A stretch of DNA of 64,000 nt from Pseudoalteromonas shioyasakiensis (GTDB lineage Bacteria > Pseudomonadota > Gammaproteobacteria > Enterobacterales > Alteromonadaceae): NCBI GenBank assembly GCA_013391845.1, contig CP058414.1, positions 1,784,501 to 1,848,500 of the forward strand, given 5' to 3'. Position numbers and translations under genes: made by a program. Below are positions 56,916 to 64,000 of the stretch, one piece after another (positions within the stretch are counted from its first letter, which is position 1; each line of letters begins with the position of its first letter). The notes beneath the pieces are model-generated. The model was not told the DNA's origin. It saw nothing but the letters and a program-made list of their open reading frames with translations, and made no database searches.

Positions 56916-58860
56916 TCTAAATATTGAGCGATGATAAAAATAAGGTGCTCGCGGTAAATTGGCTTACTAATAATGTAGTCTGTCAAAATATTCGATTGCG
57001 CCTTATCATCTTTTAGCGTTGACGCTGTAACTGCAATGATTGGAATATGTTTAAAGCGATCATCACTACGAATTAATTGACTTGCCTCTAAACCGCCCAT
57101 TACGGGCATTTTTAAATCCATAATGATCAAGTCAGGTTGATGTTGCTCCATTTTATTAAGCGCATCTTCTCCGTTGATAGCTGTATCTATAGTAAAGCTC
57201 CAGCGTGATAAGAAGGACTCTAAATAGTCTCGGTTATAAGGGATATCATCAACAATTAAAATACGTGCAGGATTAAAATGATAGCTTGAAATGGCAGGGT
57301 AATTACGATGCTCAACTTCGGTTTTTGATTCGGCCAATTCAACGTTTGGTAACGATACAATAAATTCACTACCTCGGCCTTTTTCGCTGATCACTGATAA
57401 ATCACCACCCATTAGCTTGATAAAGCGCAAAGAAATAGCTAGACCTAATCCGGTTCCACCAAACTCAGAACTACGTTGGCCTTGTACTTGTTCAAAATCA
57501 TTAAAAATAAGATCTTGTTGATCTTTAGGAATACCTTTACCTGTGTCTTTAACATGAATACATATGTCGATATTACTGTTATCATCGTGAGCTTTAAAGT
57601 CAAAATACACTTTGACACTGCCTTGTGCAGTGAACTTAATGGCATTACTGATTAAGTTGGTTAGTACTTGGCGCACTTTATTGCTATCAAGTAATACAGG
57701 GGTTGTTAACTCGGGATGAGAGCTTATTTGTAAGTCGAGATCTTTTTGTGCACTGAGTTGTAAAAACATCATATTAAGCTCATGGCACATTTTAGGGATT
57801 TCTACACGCTCAATATCGAGTTGCATTTTACCAGCATCGATTTTTGATAAATCTAGAATGTCATTTAGTACATTAAGCAGGGAATTACCCGAGATTGAAA
57901 TTGCTTCTAAGTAACGACGTTTATTTTTATCTGTTTCGCTATCTTGCAGTAACTGGCTGAAGCCTAACACTGCATTAAGCGGAGTTCTAAGTTCATGGGA
58001 CATATTGGCTAAAAAGCGGCTTTTAGCCTGATTTGATTGCTCAGCTTGCTCTTTAGCATCAAGATACTCTTGAGTTCGTTTAGCAACGGTATCTTCGAGT
58101 AAACTATGTTGTTCATGCATGCTGTTAATCTGTTGCCTAACCGCAGCACGCATCATTTTAAAGCCACTGGCAAGGGTGCCAATCTCATCTTGGCTTTTTA
58201 TGTTAATAGGGCAGTTTAGGTCACCAGTGGTCACAGCATGAGAAAACTCAACAAGCTGATCAATTGGCTGCAAGATAATACGGCGAATAATGATGTAGGC
58301 GATGATGAGTGCAGTTAAAAGGTAGATTGCAAATAGTGACACAGCATTACTAATGATAGATTTAGTTTTTAATGCTAAGTCTTTATCTGAAAAGCTCACA
58401 ATAACATAACCGATATTTTCGCCCTGAAAGTTGCTAATTGGTACAGCAACAGCATATTGTTGCTCCATAGCTACAATGGTATTTTGCTTTGGATTAAGCT
58501 GCTTTAATAGCATTTGGTTAGTTTCAAGGGTATCAACTTTACTGTTATCAGGATGGGCAGCAATAAAGTTATTTTGATCGATAAAGTAAATCGTCTGTAA
58601 GTCATCAAAGGTATTATTTTTTAGAATATTTTTTAATGTTAATCCCTGAATTTTAAGTACCCAACTTCCTACCGTATTGTCTTTAGTTAAGCTTTTATTT
58701 CTGACAACATGGGCGAGACAATAGCGTCAGCTTTTTCACTCATGTTCAAAAGTGTTTGCTCTTTTAGCTCCATAACATGCAAAGACGTACTTGCCCCTAA
58801 AATAAGGGTAATGGTAAAGCCGATGATCATTAAAATTTTATGGGCAATACTAATTCTCAT
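56912..58860 (-). pseudogene. Hybrid sensor histidine kinase with an N-terminal frameshift
   Basis: The N-terminus MRISIAHKILMIIGFTITLI (transmembrane) starts at 58860, overlapping the previous stop (ATGA). After about 56 codons it meets TAA, while the rest of the sensor domain (LTKDNTVGSWVLKIQG and onward) continues in another frame. Adding one A to the A4 run opposite 58693-58696 restores EIKSLTKDN and one protein of about 650 residues. Then come a periplasmic sensor, a second membrane segment, HAMP, HisKA (SHELRTPLN), HATPase and a C-terminal receiver with IIMDLKMP. An in-frame ATG at 58513 could still give the kinase part. Confidence 0.88.
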
Positions 58861-60233
58861 TGCTGAATATTGCTCCGTACTTTTAGCGCTTGCATATTAG
58901 TGTTTATTTTTTCGTCAGCAGTTTTAATAGATTGCTTTATATCTGCACCATAGAAAATTTGGCTAAAGGTTTGCGAGATAATTTTGCCAATAACAGGAAA
59001 CTCGACCATACCAGACTGCAGGCGGTCCGGAGTTGCGTGATCAAATACCCATAACATGGTTTTATTAAAGCCAGGCTTGTTTACTAAAGTAAATAGTTTT
59101 TCGTGCCACACCTTTTGCCTTGGTGGTGAACCACCGGTACTCAGTAGTGCGGCTGTTTGTTCACTTGTTGCCCATTGAATAAATAACCATGCAGCATGTT
59201 TTTCATTTGATTTGCTATTTATCGCGAACGCCCATGCCCATGGCGATGTTTCTCGGGCTATTGGGCCAGCAGGCAAGGGGGCGGCCTCCCATTTATTCCA
59301 AATATCAGACTCTTCTGCGGTATCTATTTCATTATAAAAATGAGAGGCCAAAAAGGCCGAGGCAAGTTGGCCTTCTTTAAAAAGGCGACGAATTTCATAA
59401 AAGTGAAGTAAGCGGCTGTTATCAGGGGTGCCGAACCCCGTGACTAGATCACGATACACTTGTAAGCTTTTTGCTGTCTGAGGACTACCGAAAACAGATT
59501 GACCTTGCTTATTGATAACCTCAGCACCATAAGCTCGCATAATAGGTAAGACTGTCCAGGTGTTTAATCCTGCCCCCGGCAGTGTGCGTGAGGCAAATGC
59601 GTGCATACCATTCAAAGAAGGGATGCGGTCAATAGCCTTTTGCAGCTTAATTTTAGTCGCTTGCAGTTGCTCGTAGGTATTGGGTACTTCTAGGTTGAAG
59701 CGCTCGAAAAGATCTTTACGGTAAAAATATATCGGTGCAGAAAAATCAAACGGTAACGAATATAGTGTATTGTCGATCTTACAAAGGGCTAGGCTACGCT
59801 CACTAATATCTTCTAACTGATACCACGCTTTGTCTGTAAGTCTAGGGTTTTCAATGTATGGCTGTAAAGGGTCAACCCAGCCTTGGCTTTGAGCTTCACC
59901 TAAAAATGTGATTCCCATAGGCAGTACATCATAAAGACCTGTGGCTTCGCTTAAATCTTGATGTCGACGAGCACGCATTTGCGATTGTTCTAAGGCATGA
60001 AAACCAACAGAAATTCCTGTTAGCTTTTCAAACAAAGGAATGTAGGGTTTTAAAGCCATAAATGCGGGTTGCTCGTCAGCCAAGATATTTATATGGCTAC
60101 CCGCTTCACTTTGCCAATTTATAGCTGCTTGCTGCCAATGTTGTAACGTTGCGGAGGCAAAGCTACATTGACAAAAAACCAAAAGCGCAACGCTGAGGGG
60201 GAGATTTTTAAGTTTTAACAAACGAAACGCCAT
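58857..60233 (-). CDS. Orphan ABC-type extracellular solute-binding protein (sugar-binding family 1)
   Basis: 458 residues from MAFRLLKLKN (ATG 60233, after the upstream stop; a TTG at 60251 is the alternative). The signal peptide ends FASA. The body follows family 1 sugar-binding proteins: GISVGFHALEQSQ, YDVLPMGITFLGEAQSQGWVDPL, LYSLPFDFSAPIYFYRKDLFERF and AAWLFIQWATSEQTAALL. No permease or ATPase gene is near. It lies between a receiver-TPR gene and a hybrid kinase gene with overlaps, so it probably presents a sugar to the kinase sensor in the periplasm rather than feeding transport; this is inference. Confidence 0.85.
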   Translation of the reverse strand: MAFRLLKLKNLPLSVALLVFCQCSFASATLQHWQQAAINWQSEAGSHINILADEQPAFMALKPYIPLFEKLTGISVGFHALEQSQMRARRHQDLSEATGLYDVLPMGITFLGEAQSQGWVDPLQPYIENPRLTDKAWYQLEDISERSLALCKIDNTLYSLPFDFSAPIYFYRKDLFERFNLEVPNTYEQLQATKIKLQKAIDRIPSLNGMHAFASRTLPGAGLNTWTVLPIMRAYGAEVINKQGQSVFGSPQTAKSLQVYRDLVTGFGTPDNSRLLHFYEIRRLFKEGQLASAFLASHFYNEIDTAEESDIWNKWEAAPLPAGPIARETSPWAWAFAINSKSNEKHAAWLFIQWATSEQTAALLSTGGSPPRQKVWHEKLFTLVNKPGFNKTMLWVFDHATPDRLQSGMVEFPVIGKIISQTFSQIFYGADIKQSIKTADEKINTNMQALKVRSNIQQ

Positions 60234-60240
60234 AAAGAAG

Positions 60241-61875
60241 TTACTCTGCAAGTTTAATTTTTAATTTTGCAGCCTGTGCTTTAATTTTTTCGAAACGGGT
60301 TACTTGTTCATCTTCTAATGTTTGAGCATCTAACAGGGCAAAACATTTTTTCGCGAGTGTTAAATTAAACGATTGGCCTTGGTTATTTGTATCGAATAAA
60401 CACTGCAGTAAATTTAAGGCGATGCTGGCATTTTTTGGCATTATTCTAAATGCCTGTGTGAATGCTTCAAGTGCAGTATTTAGCTGGCCTTTATTAAACT
60501 GCGTCACAGCGTGGTTATTGAGCTCTTTTGGACCTAACTTAATATCACGCCGCTCAGTTTGTTGCTGTTGAATATAACGTAAATATACCGGATCGCTTAT
60601 TGATGGGTGACGTTCACAGTGCGTTATTATTTGGTTAAATAGCATCTGTGCTTTGTGGTGAAAACCAAGCTCATGAAACGCTTTCGCCTTATCGAGCGCA
60701 CCATCTACTGAACGAATTTGAGTGTCACTTTCATCCAGTTGATTGATAAGTGCTTTAGCCTTTTGATGTTCATCCTTTAAATAATGCAAACGCGCATTGA
60801 GAACGTCAATCTGTGTTTGGTTATTACTATTCGGAAACTGCTTTTTTAAATCACTTAAGTATTGGTTTGTCTGTCTTGAAATACGATTAACTTGATCGGT
60901 CTGATCTGTAGTTAAAGCAAAATCAATACCGGCACGAGCCGCATTTAAATACACATCAGGGTTGTCGTGAATAGAGTGCTTTGCGTAACTAGCAATGTCT
61001 TTTTGAGTTAGATAATTCTTTTCGTAGTCGTGATTAAGTAACGATACATGACTCAAGGTTTTTTGACGGTCAATATTACGTGGCGCAATTTCAACAGCTT
61101 GACTAAAAAACTGCTGAGCCTCATCAAACTTATGCAGCTTTATTTCTAATCGACCGAGTAAATCAAGAGCAACGAGTCGAGTTTCACTGCGCTGCAACAT
61201 TGTCTTCAGCATACGATGTGCAAGTGTGTGTTCATTATTGGCAATGAGTGCTTCTACTAAACCTACTTTTGCCCATGTGAATTTTTGAATATCGAGCACT
61301 GATTTAAAGAATGTTTTTGCATCTTCAAAGCGTTTGAGGCGAAGTAGGGCATCACCTTTTAATCTCAATAGAATCGCGCTGTAACTATTACCTTTGTTTT
61401 GCAGCAAGGTATCAATTTGTTTAATTGCTTTGGAGTCATTCCCATCATCAATAAGTTGATAAATTTGATGTAGGTTACTTTTGCGCAATAACACTTTTTC
61501 AATACGATTTTTTAATTCGTTAATTGTAAAGGGTTTAACTAAGAAATCATCTGGTTGTAGCTCGAGTACACTGTGAACTAAAGAGCCACTTGTTTCAGCT
61601 GAAATAAAAATAAAGCCGGTAGAGTTTTTTATAAGGCGCTTCATTTTCAGCTCTTCATAAAGCTGATAACCATCTTGATGTTTACTTAAGTTAAATGAAC
61701 AAACGATGAGGTCAAATTGCTCAATTTGACATTGTTCTTTTGCTGCAATGGCATGCTCTGCAAAACGCAATTGACGAAAGCCCAACCCTTCTAAGGATTG
61801 TTTCATATAGCTTTGAGCAAGAGGCTGCTCTTCAACTATTAAAATTTTGGCTTTCGAAAAAATCTTTGCAGGCAT
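60241..61875 (-). CDS. TPR protein with a degenerate (non-phosphorylatable) receiver domain
   Basis: 544 residues. Residues 8-128 are a CheY-like receiver: ILIVEEQP has Glu15-Glu16 for the usual acidic pair, DLIVCSFNL has Ser60 where the phospho-accepting Asp belongs, while Ser92 and Lys114 (FLVKPF) remain. TPR-like helical repeats run from about 140 to 540. Without the Asp it cannot be phosphorylated in the ordinary way and may act as a constitutive or protein-binding scaffold. It is the first gene of the operon with the solute-binding protein and the hybrid kinase. Confidence 0.87.
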   Translation of the reverse strand: MPAKIFSKAKILIVEEQPLAQSYMKQSLEGLGFRQLRFAEHAIAAKEQCQIEQFDLIVCSFNLSKHQDGYQLYEELKMKRLIKNSTGFIFISAETSGSLVHSVLELQPDDFLVKPFTINELKNRIEKVLLRKSNLHQIYQLIDDGNDSKAIKQIDTLLQNKGNSYSAILLRLKGDALLRLKRFEDAKTFFKSVLDIQKFTWAKVGLVEALIANNEHTLAHRMLKTMLQRSETRLVALDLLGRLEIKLHKFDEAQQFFSQAVEIAPRNIDRQKTLSHVSLLNHDYEKNYLTQKDIASYAKHSIHDNPDVYLNAARAGIDFALTTDQTDQVNRISRQTNQYLSDLKKQFPNSNNQTQIDVLNARLHYLKDEHQKAKALINQLDESDTQIRSVDGALDKAKAFHELGFHHKAQMLFNQIITHCERHPSISDPVYLRYIQQQQTERRDIKLGPKELNNHAVTQFNKGQLNTALEAFTQAFRIMPKNASIALNLLQCLFDTNNQGQSFNLTLAKKCFALLDAQTLEDEQVTRFEKIKAQAAKLKIKLAE

Positions 61876-62060
61876 TGGACTTGCGACTAAGTGACATTAA
61901 CAACGACTATAATAAACAGTCTAGCTGCTGACAAGGCAAATTACAGCTTTTGCAGCGATTTAAAATTTACTTTTAGGCTATATCAATAGTGGTGAGGTTG
62001 GTATTAGAGTTTAAATCTCAAATGTCAGATAAAAGGAACTAGATACTAGAGGTTTATATG

Positions 62061-62724
62061 TGGTGGGTCGTACTGGACTAGAACCATCGAGCCTGTGTTT
62101 TGTTAATGGTGGCGATGCTTTTGAAAGCTAAGGGTAAAATAAGGAAATATATTTAATGAAGTGTCTATATGTGGTGGGTCGTACTGGACTTGAATCATCG
62201 AGCCTGTGTTTTGTTAATGGTGGCGATGCTTTTGAAAGCTAAGGGTAAAATAAGGAAATATATTTAATGAAGTGTCTATATGTGGTGGGTCGTATTGGAC
62301 TAGAACCATCGAGCCTGTGTTTTGTTAATGGTGGCGATGCTTTTGAAAGCTAAGGGTAAATAAGGAAATATATTTAATGAAGTGTTTATATGTGGTGGGT
62401 CGTACTGGACTAGAACCATCGAGCCTGTGTTTTGTTAATTGTGGCGATGCTTTTGAAAGCTAAGGGTAAAATAAAGAAATATATTTAATGAAGAGTCTAT
62501 ATGTGGTGGGTCGTACTGGACTAGAACCATCGAGCCTGTGTTTTGTTAATGGTGGCGATGCTTTTGAAAGCTAAGGGTAAAATAAGGAAATATATTTAAT
62601 GAAGTGTTTATATGTGGTGGGTCGTACTGGACTAGAACCATCGAGCCTGTGTTTTGTTAATGGTGGCGATGCTTTTGAAAGCTAAGGGTAAATAAGGAAA
62701 TATATTTAATGAAGTGTTTATATG
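62061..62724 (-). repeat. Six tandem ~111-bp repeats carrying the tRNA-Val 3' end (rtT-like)
   Basis: Units start at 62061, 62172, 62283, 62393, 62504 and 62615 and are nearly identical. Each begins, on the plus strand, with the same 19 bases as the tRNA-Val gene 3' end (TGGTGGGTCGTACTGGACT; third unit has one change), then a body that keeps tRNA length and parts of the D arm but loses the acceptor and anticodon pairing. A spacer of about 37 bases follows. Read on the minus strand they lie directly behind the tRNA-Val genes, so one transcript would contain both. The layout resembles the E. coli tyrT repeats that carry 19 bp of tRNA-Tyr and yield rtT RNA. Confidence 0.85.
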
Positions 62725-62800
62725 TGGTGGGTCGTACTGGACTTGAACCAGTGACCCTCGCCTTGTAAGGGCGATGCTCTCCCAACTGAGCTAACGACCC
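62725..62800 (-). tRNA. tRNA-Val(UAC), copy 1 (last in transcript)
   Basis: 76 bases with encoded CCA. On the minus strand GGGTCGT pairs with ACGACCC; D arm AGCTCAGTTGGGAGAGC; anticodon loop CTTACAA, giving UAC (Val); T arm CTGGTTCAAGTCCAG. It is followed at once by the six degenerate repeats. Confidence 0.98.
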
Positions 62801-62833
62801 ACATATAAATTGCCTAGTGGCTTAAAGATTAAA

Positions 62834-62909
62834 TGGTGGGTCGTACTGGACTTGAACCAGTGACCCTCGCCTTGTAAGGGCGATGCTCTCCCAACTGAGC
62901 TAACGACCC
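62834..62909 (-). tRNA. tRNA-Val(UAC), copy 2
   Basis: Identical in sequence to copy 1, CCA encoded, anticodon UAC. Confidence 0.98.
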
Positions 62910-62944
62910 ATATAATCTTTTTCTTCGCTTACCATCGGTGAAAA

Positions 62945-63020
62945 TGGTGGGTCGTACTGGACTTGAACCAGTGACCCTCGCCTTGTAAGGGCGATGCTCT
63001 CCCAACTGAGCTAACGACCC
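62945..63020 (-). tRNA. tRNA-Val(UAC), copy 3
   Basis: Identical to copy 1. The 5' flank differs from the other copies. Confidence 0.98.
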
Positions 63021-63063
63021 GCGAAGATTAATCTAAATGAGAACACCACTAAAATGTGTTTAA

Positions 63064-63139
63064 TGGTGGGTCGTACTGGACTTGAACCAGTGACCCTCGC
63101 CTTGTAAGGGCGATGCTCTCCCAACTGAGCTAACGACCC
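63064..63139 (-). tRNA. tRNA-Val(UAC), copy 4
   Basis: Identical to copy 1, CCA encoded. Confidence 0.98.
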
Positions 63140-63178
63140 ATTTAGATTTTTTGTAATATGAACACCATTAGTGAATAA

Positions 63179-63254
63179 TGGTGGGTCGTACTGGACTTGA
63201 ACCAGTGACCCTCGCCTTGTAAGGGCGATGCTCTCCCAACTGAGCTAACGACCC
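63179..63254 (-). tRNA. tRNA-Val(UAC), copy 5
   Basis: Identical to copy 1. Its lower-coordinate spacer shares GAACACCATTAGTGAATAA with that of copy 7, a sign of duplication. Confidence 0.98.
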
Positions 63255-63280
63255 ATATTACATGCAGCCCTATTTCTTAA

Positions 63281-63356
63281 TGGTGGGTCGTACTGGACTT
63301 GAACCAGTGACCCTCGCCTTGTAAGGGCGATGCTCTCCCAACTGAGCTAACGACCC
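63281..63356 (-). tRNA. tRNA-Val(UAC), copy 6
   Basis: Identical to copy 1; separated from copy 5 by 26 bases. Confidence 0.98.
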
Positions 63357-63392
63357 ATTAAGAATTTAGATATGAACACCATTAGTGAATAA

Positions 63393-63468
63393 TGGTGGGT
63401 CGTACTGGACTTGAACCAGTGACCCTCGCCTTGTAAGGGCGATGCTCTCCCAACTGAGCTAACGACCC
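63393..63468 (-). tRNA. tRNA-Val(UAC), copy 7 (first in transcript)
   Basis: Identical to copy 1; closest to the promoter at 63509-63536. Confidence 0.98.
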
Positions 63469-63500
63469 ATATCTAAAACAACTCATTGCTGCGTTGTTGT

Positions 63501-63536
63501 GGGGCGCTATTATAGATAGAGTTGTAAATGTGTCAA
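63501..63536 (-). promoter_or_regulatory. Consensus sigma-70 promoter of the tRNA-Val operon with GC-rich discriminator
   Basis: On the minus strand TTGACA (63536-63531) and TATAAT (63514-63509) are both perfect hexamers, 16 bases apart, followed by AGCGCCCC. A GC-rich discriminator after a strong promoter is the mark of stringently controlled stable-RNA operons. Transcription would start near 63502 and read through all seven tRNAs. Confidence 0.9.
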
Positions 63537-63540
63537 CACT

Positions 63541-64000
63541 TGAATGAGTAAAAATGTGTTAGATGCAGCTTTTATAAACAATGACATGGCATTTAAGCAT
63601 TTTTTGGTGAACAAATATGCAATTTATATTCATAACCTTGTATTTATAAGTTGATCTATAGCTCTATGACCTTAGTAAAATGATCGAAGTGATATGAGAA
63701 CAGTAAAGCTTTATAGCAGTTTCTTCGTATCAATAAGTTTGCATCAGTTAAAAGCGACCTATTTTGTATATTAAAAAACAACATAGGGTACGCTTAGTTT
63801 CTTTATTTAAAGCTTTAGGTAGCGATCTTTGTTTTGCATATAAATGTATACCTTATTTAAATAAGCAAGTTTATAGGCAGGAAGCCTTTAAATGAGAAAC
63901 CAGTACTGTAAGTAGCTCAAAATAGCGAATTTGATAGCACTTTGTTTAAAACACCACCGTAACGGATTGATATTTAGTCAGCTTGTTGAAATTTAAATCA
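63541..64000. other. AT-rich stretch without recognised gene
   Basis: 460 bases upstream of the tRNA promoter. I see no reading frame with a ribosome site, no RNA gene and no repeat. The UP-element region of the tRNA promoter may lie in the first part. Confidence 0.5.

Noticed and set aside
62061..62724. The six degenerate units as functional tRNA genes
   Set aside because: The 5' acceptor strand no longer pairs with the intact 3' strand, and the anticodon and T stems are mismatched.
62061..63470. Regular repeats resembling a CRISPR array
   Set aside because: The repeated units are tRNA genes or tRNA-derived sequence with nearly identical intervals; there are no unique spacers and no cas genes.

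Overview
The window is chromosomal DNA of a marine gammaproteobacterium of the order Alteromonadales, most likely Pseudoalteromonas or a close relative. This rests on low GC, gene order and gene families: bamD/rluD/pgeF/clpB, gcvR/bcp/bamC near perM/bepA, smc-zipA-ligA, syd/csrB/yqcC/truC/yqcA, a large TonB-dependent receptor with a tryptophan-halogenase-like partner, and many DUF families typical of Alteromonadales. It is mostly core genome. No phage, insertion sequence, CRISPR or rRNA gene was seen.

Layout. 1-6 kb: a cut pilin gene, glnB, then bamD divergent from rluD-pgeF and clpB, which has a sigma-32 type promoter. 6-12 kb: a PAS chemoreceptor, gshA with a TTG start, a lytic-transglycosylase-like lipoprotein, and the divergent queuosine genes queC/queE. 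12-24 kb: bcp and gcvR, bamC (dapA is absent beside it), a YjiH-type membrane protein, a PagL-like protein, an orphan MlaC-like protein, an ankyrin membrane protein, the bepA-yfgD-wrbA-DUF2069 operon, and a TusA-like/perM pair. 24.8-27 kb: one gene fusing a cysteine desulfurase, an ETHE1-like metallo-beta-lactamase domain and a rhodanese. 27-40.5 kb: a sugar region with a LacI regulator, pgi, zwf, pgl, a TonB-dependent receptor, a halogenase-like flavoprotein, a DUF6445 protein, SapC and a periplasmic isoaspartyl peptidase. Three identical copies of a 14-bp LacI-type operator link pgi to the receptor.

40.5-48 kb: queF and syd, several small conserved genes, a clear CsrB-type regulatory RNA with an upstream UvrY/GacA box, a heptamer tandem repeat, then yqcC, a frameshifted truC, and yqcA. 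48-57 kb: a TrmH-family methyltransferase, smc, zipA, ligA, membrane DUF genes and msrB. 56.9-61.9 kb: a three-gene sensory operon of a TPR protein with a receiver domain lacking its phospho-acceptor, an orphan solute-binding protein, and a frameshifted hybrid histidine kinase.

62-63.5 kb: seven identical tRNA-Val(UAC) genes on the minus strand behind a near-consensus promoter with a GC-rich discriminator. They are followed by six ~111-bp tandem repeats, each carrying the tRNA 3' end and a degenerate tRNA body, an arrangement resembling the rtT repeats of the E. coli tyrT operon. The last ~460 bp hold no recognisable gene. All names are from reading motifs and gene order by eye; no database search was possible.
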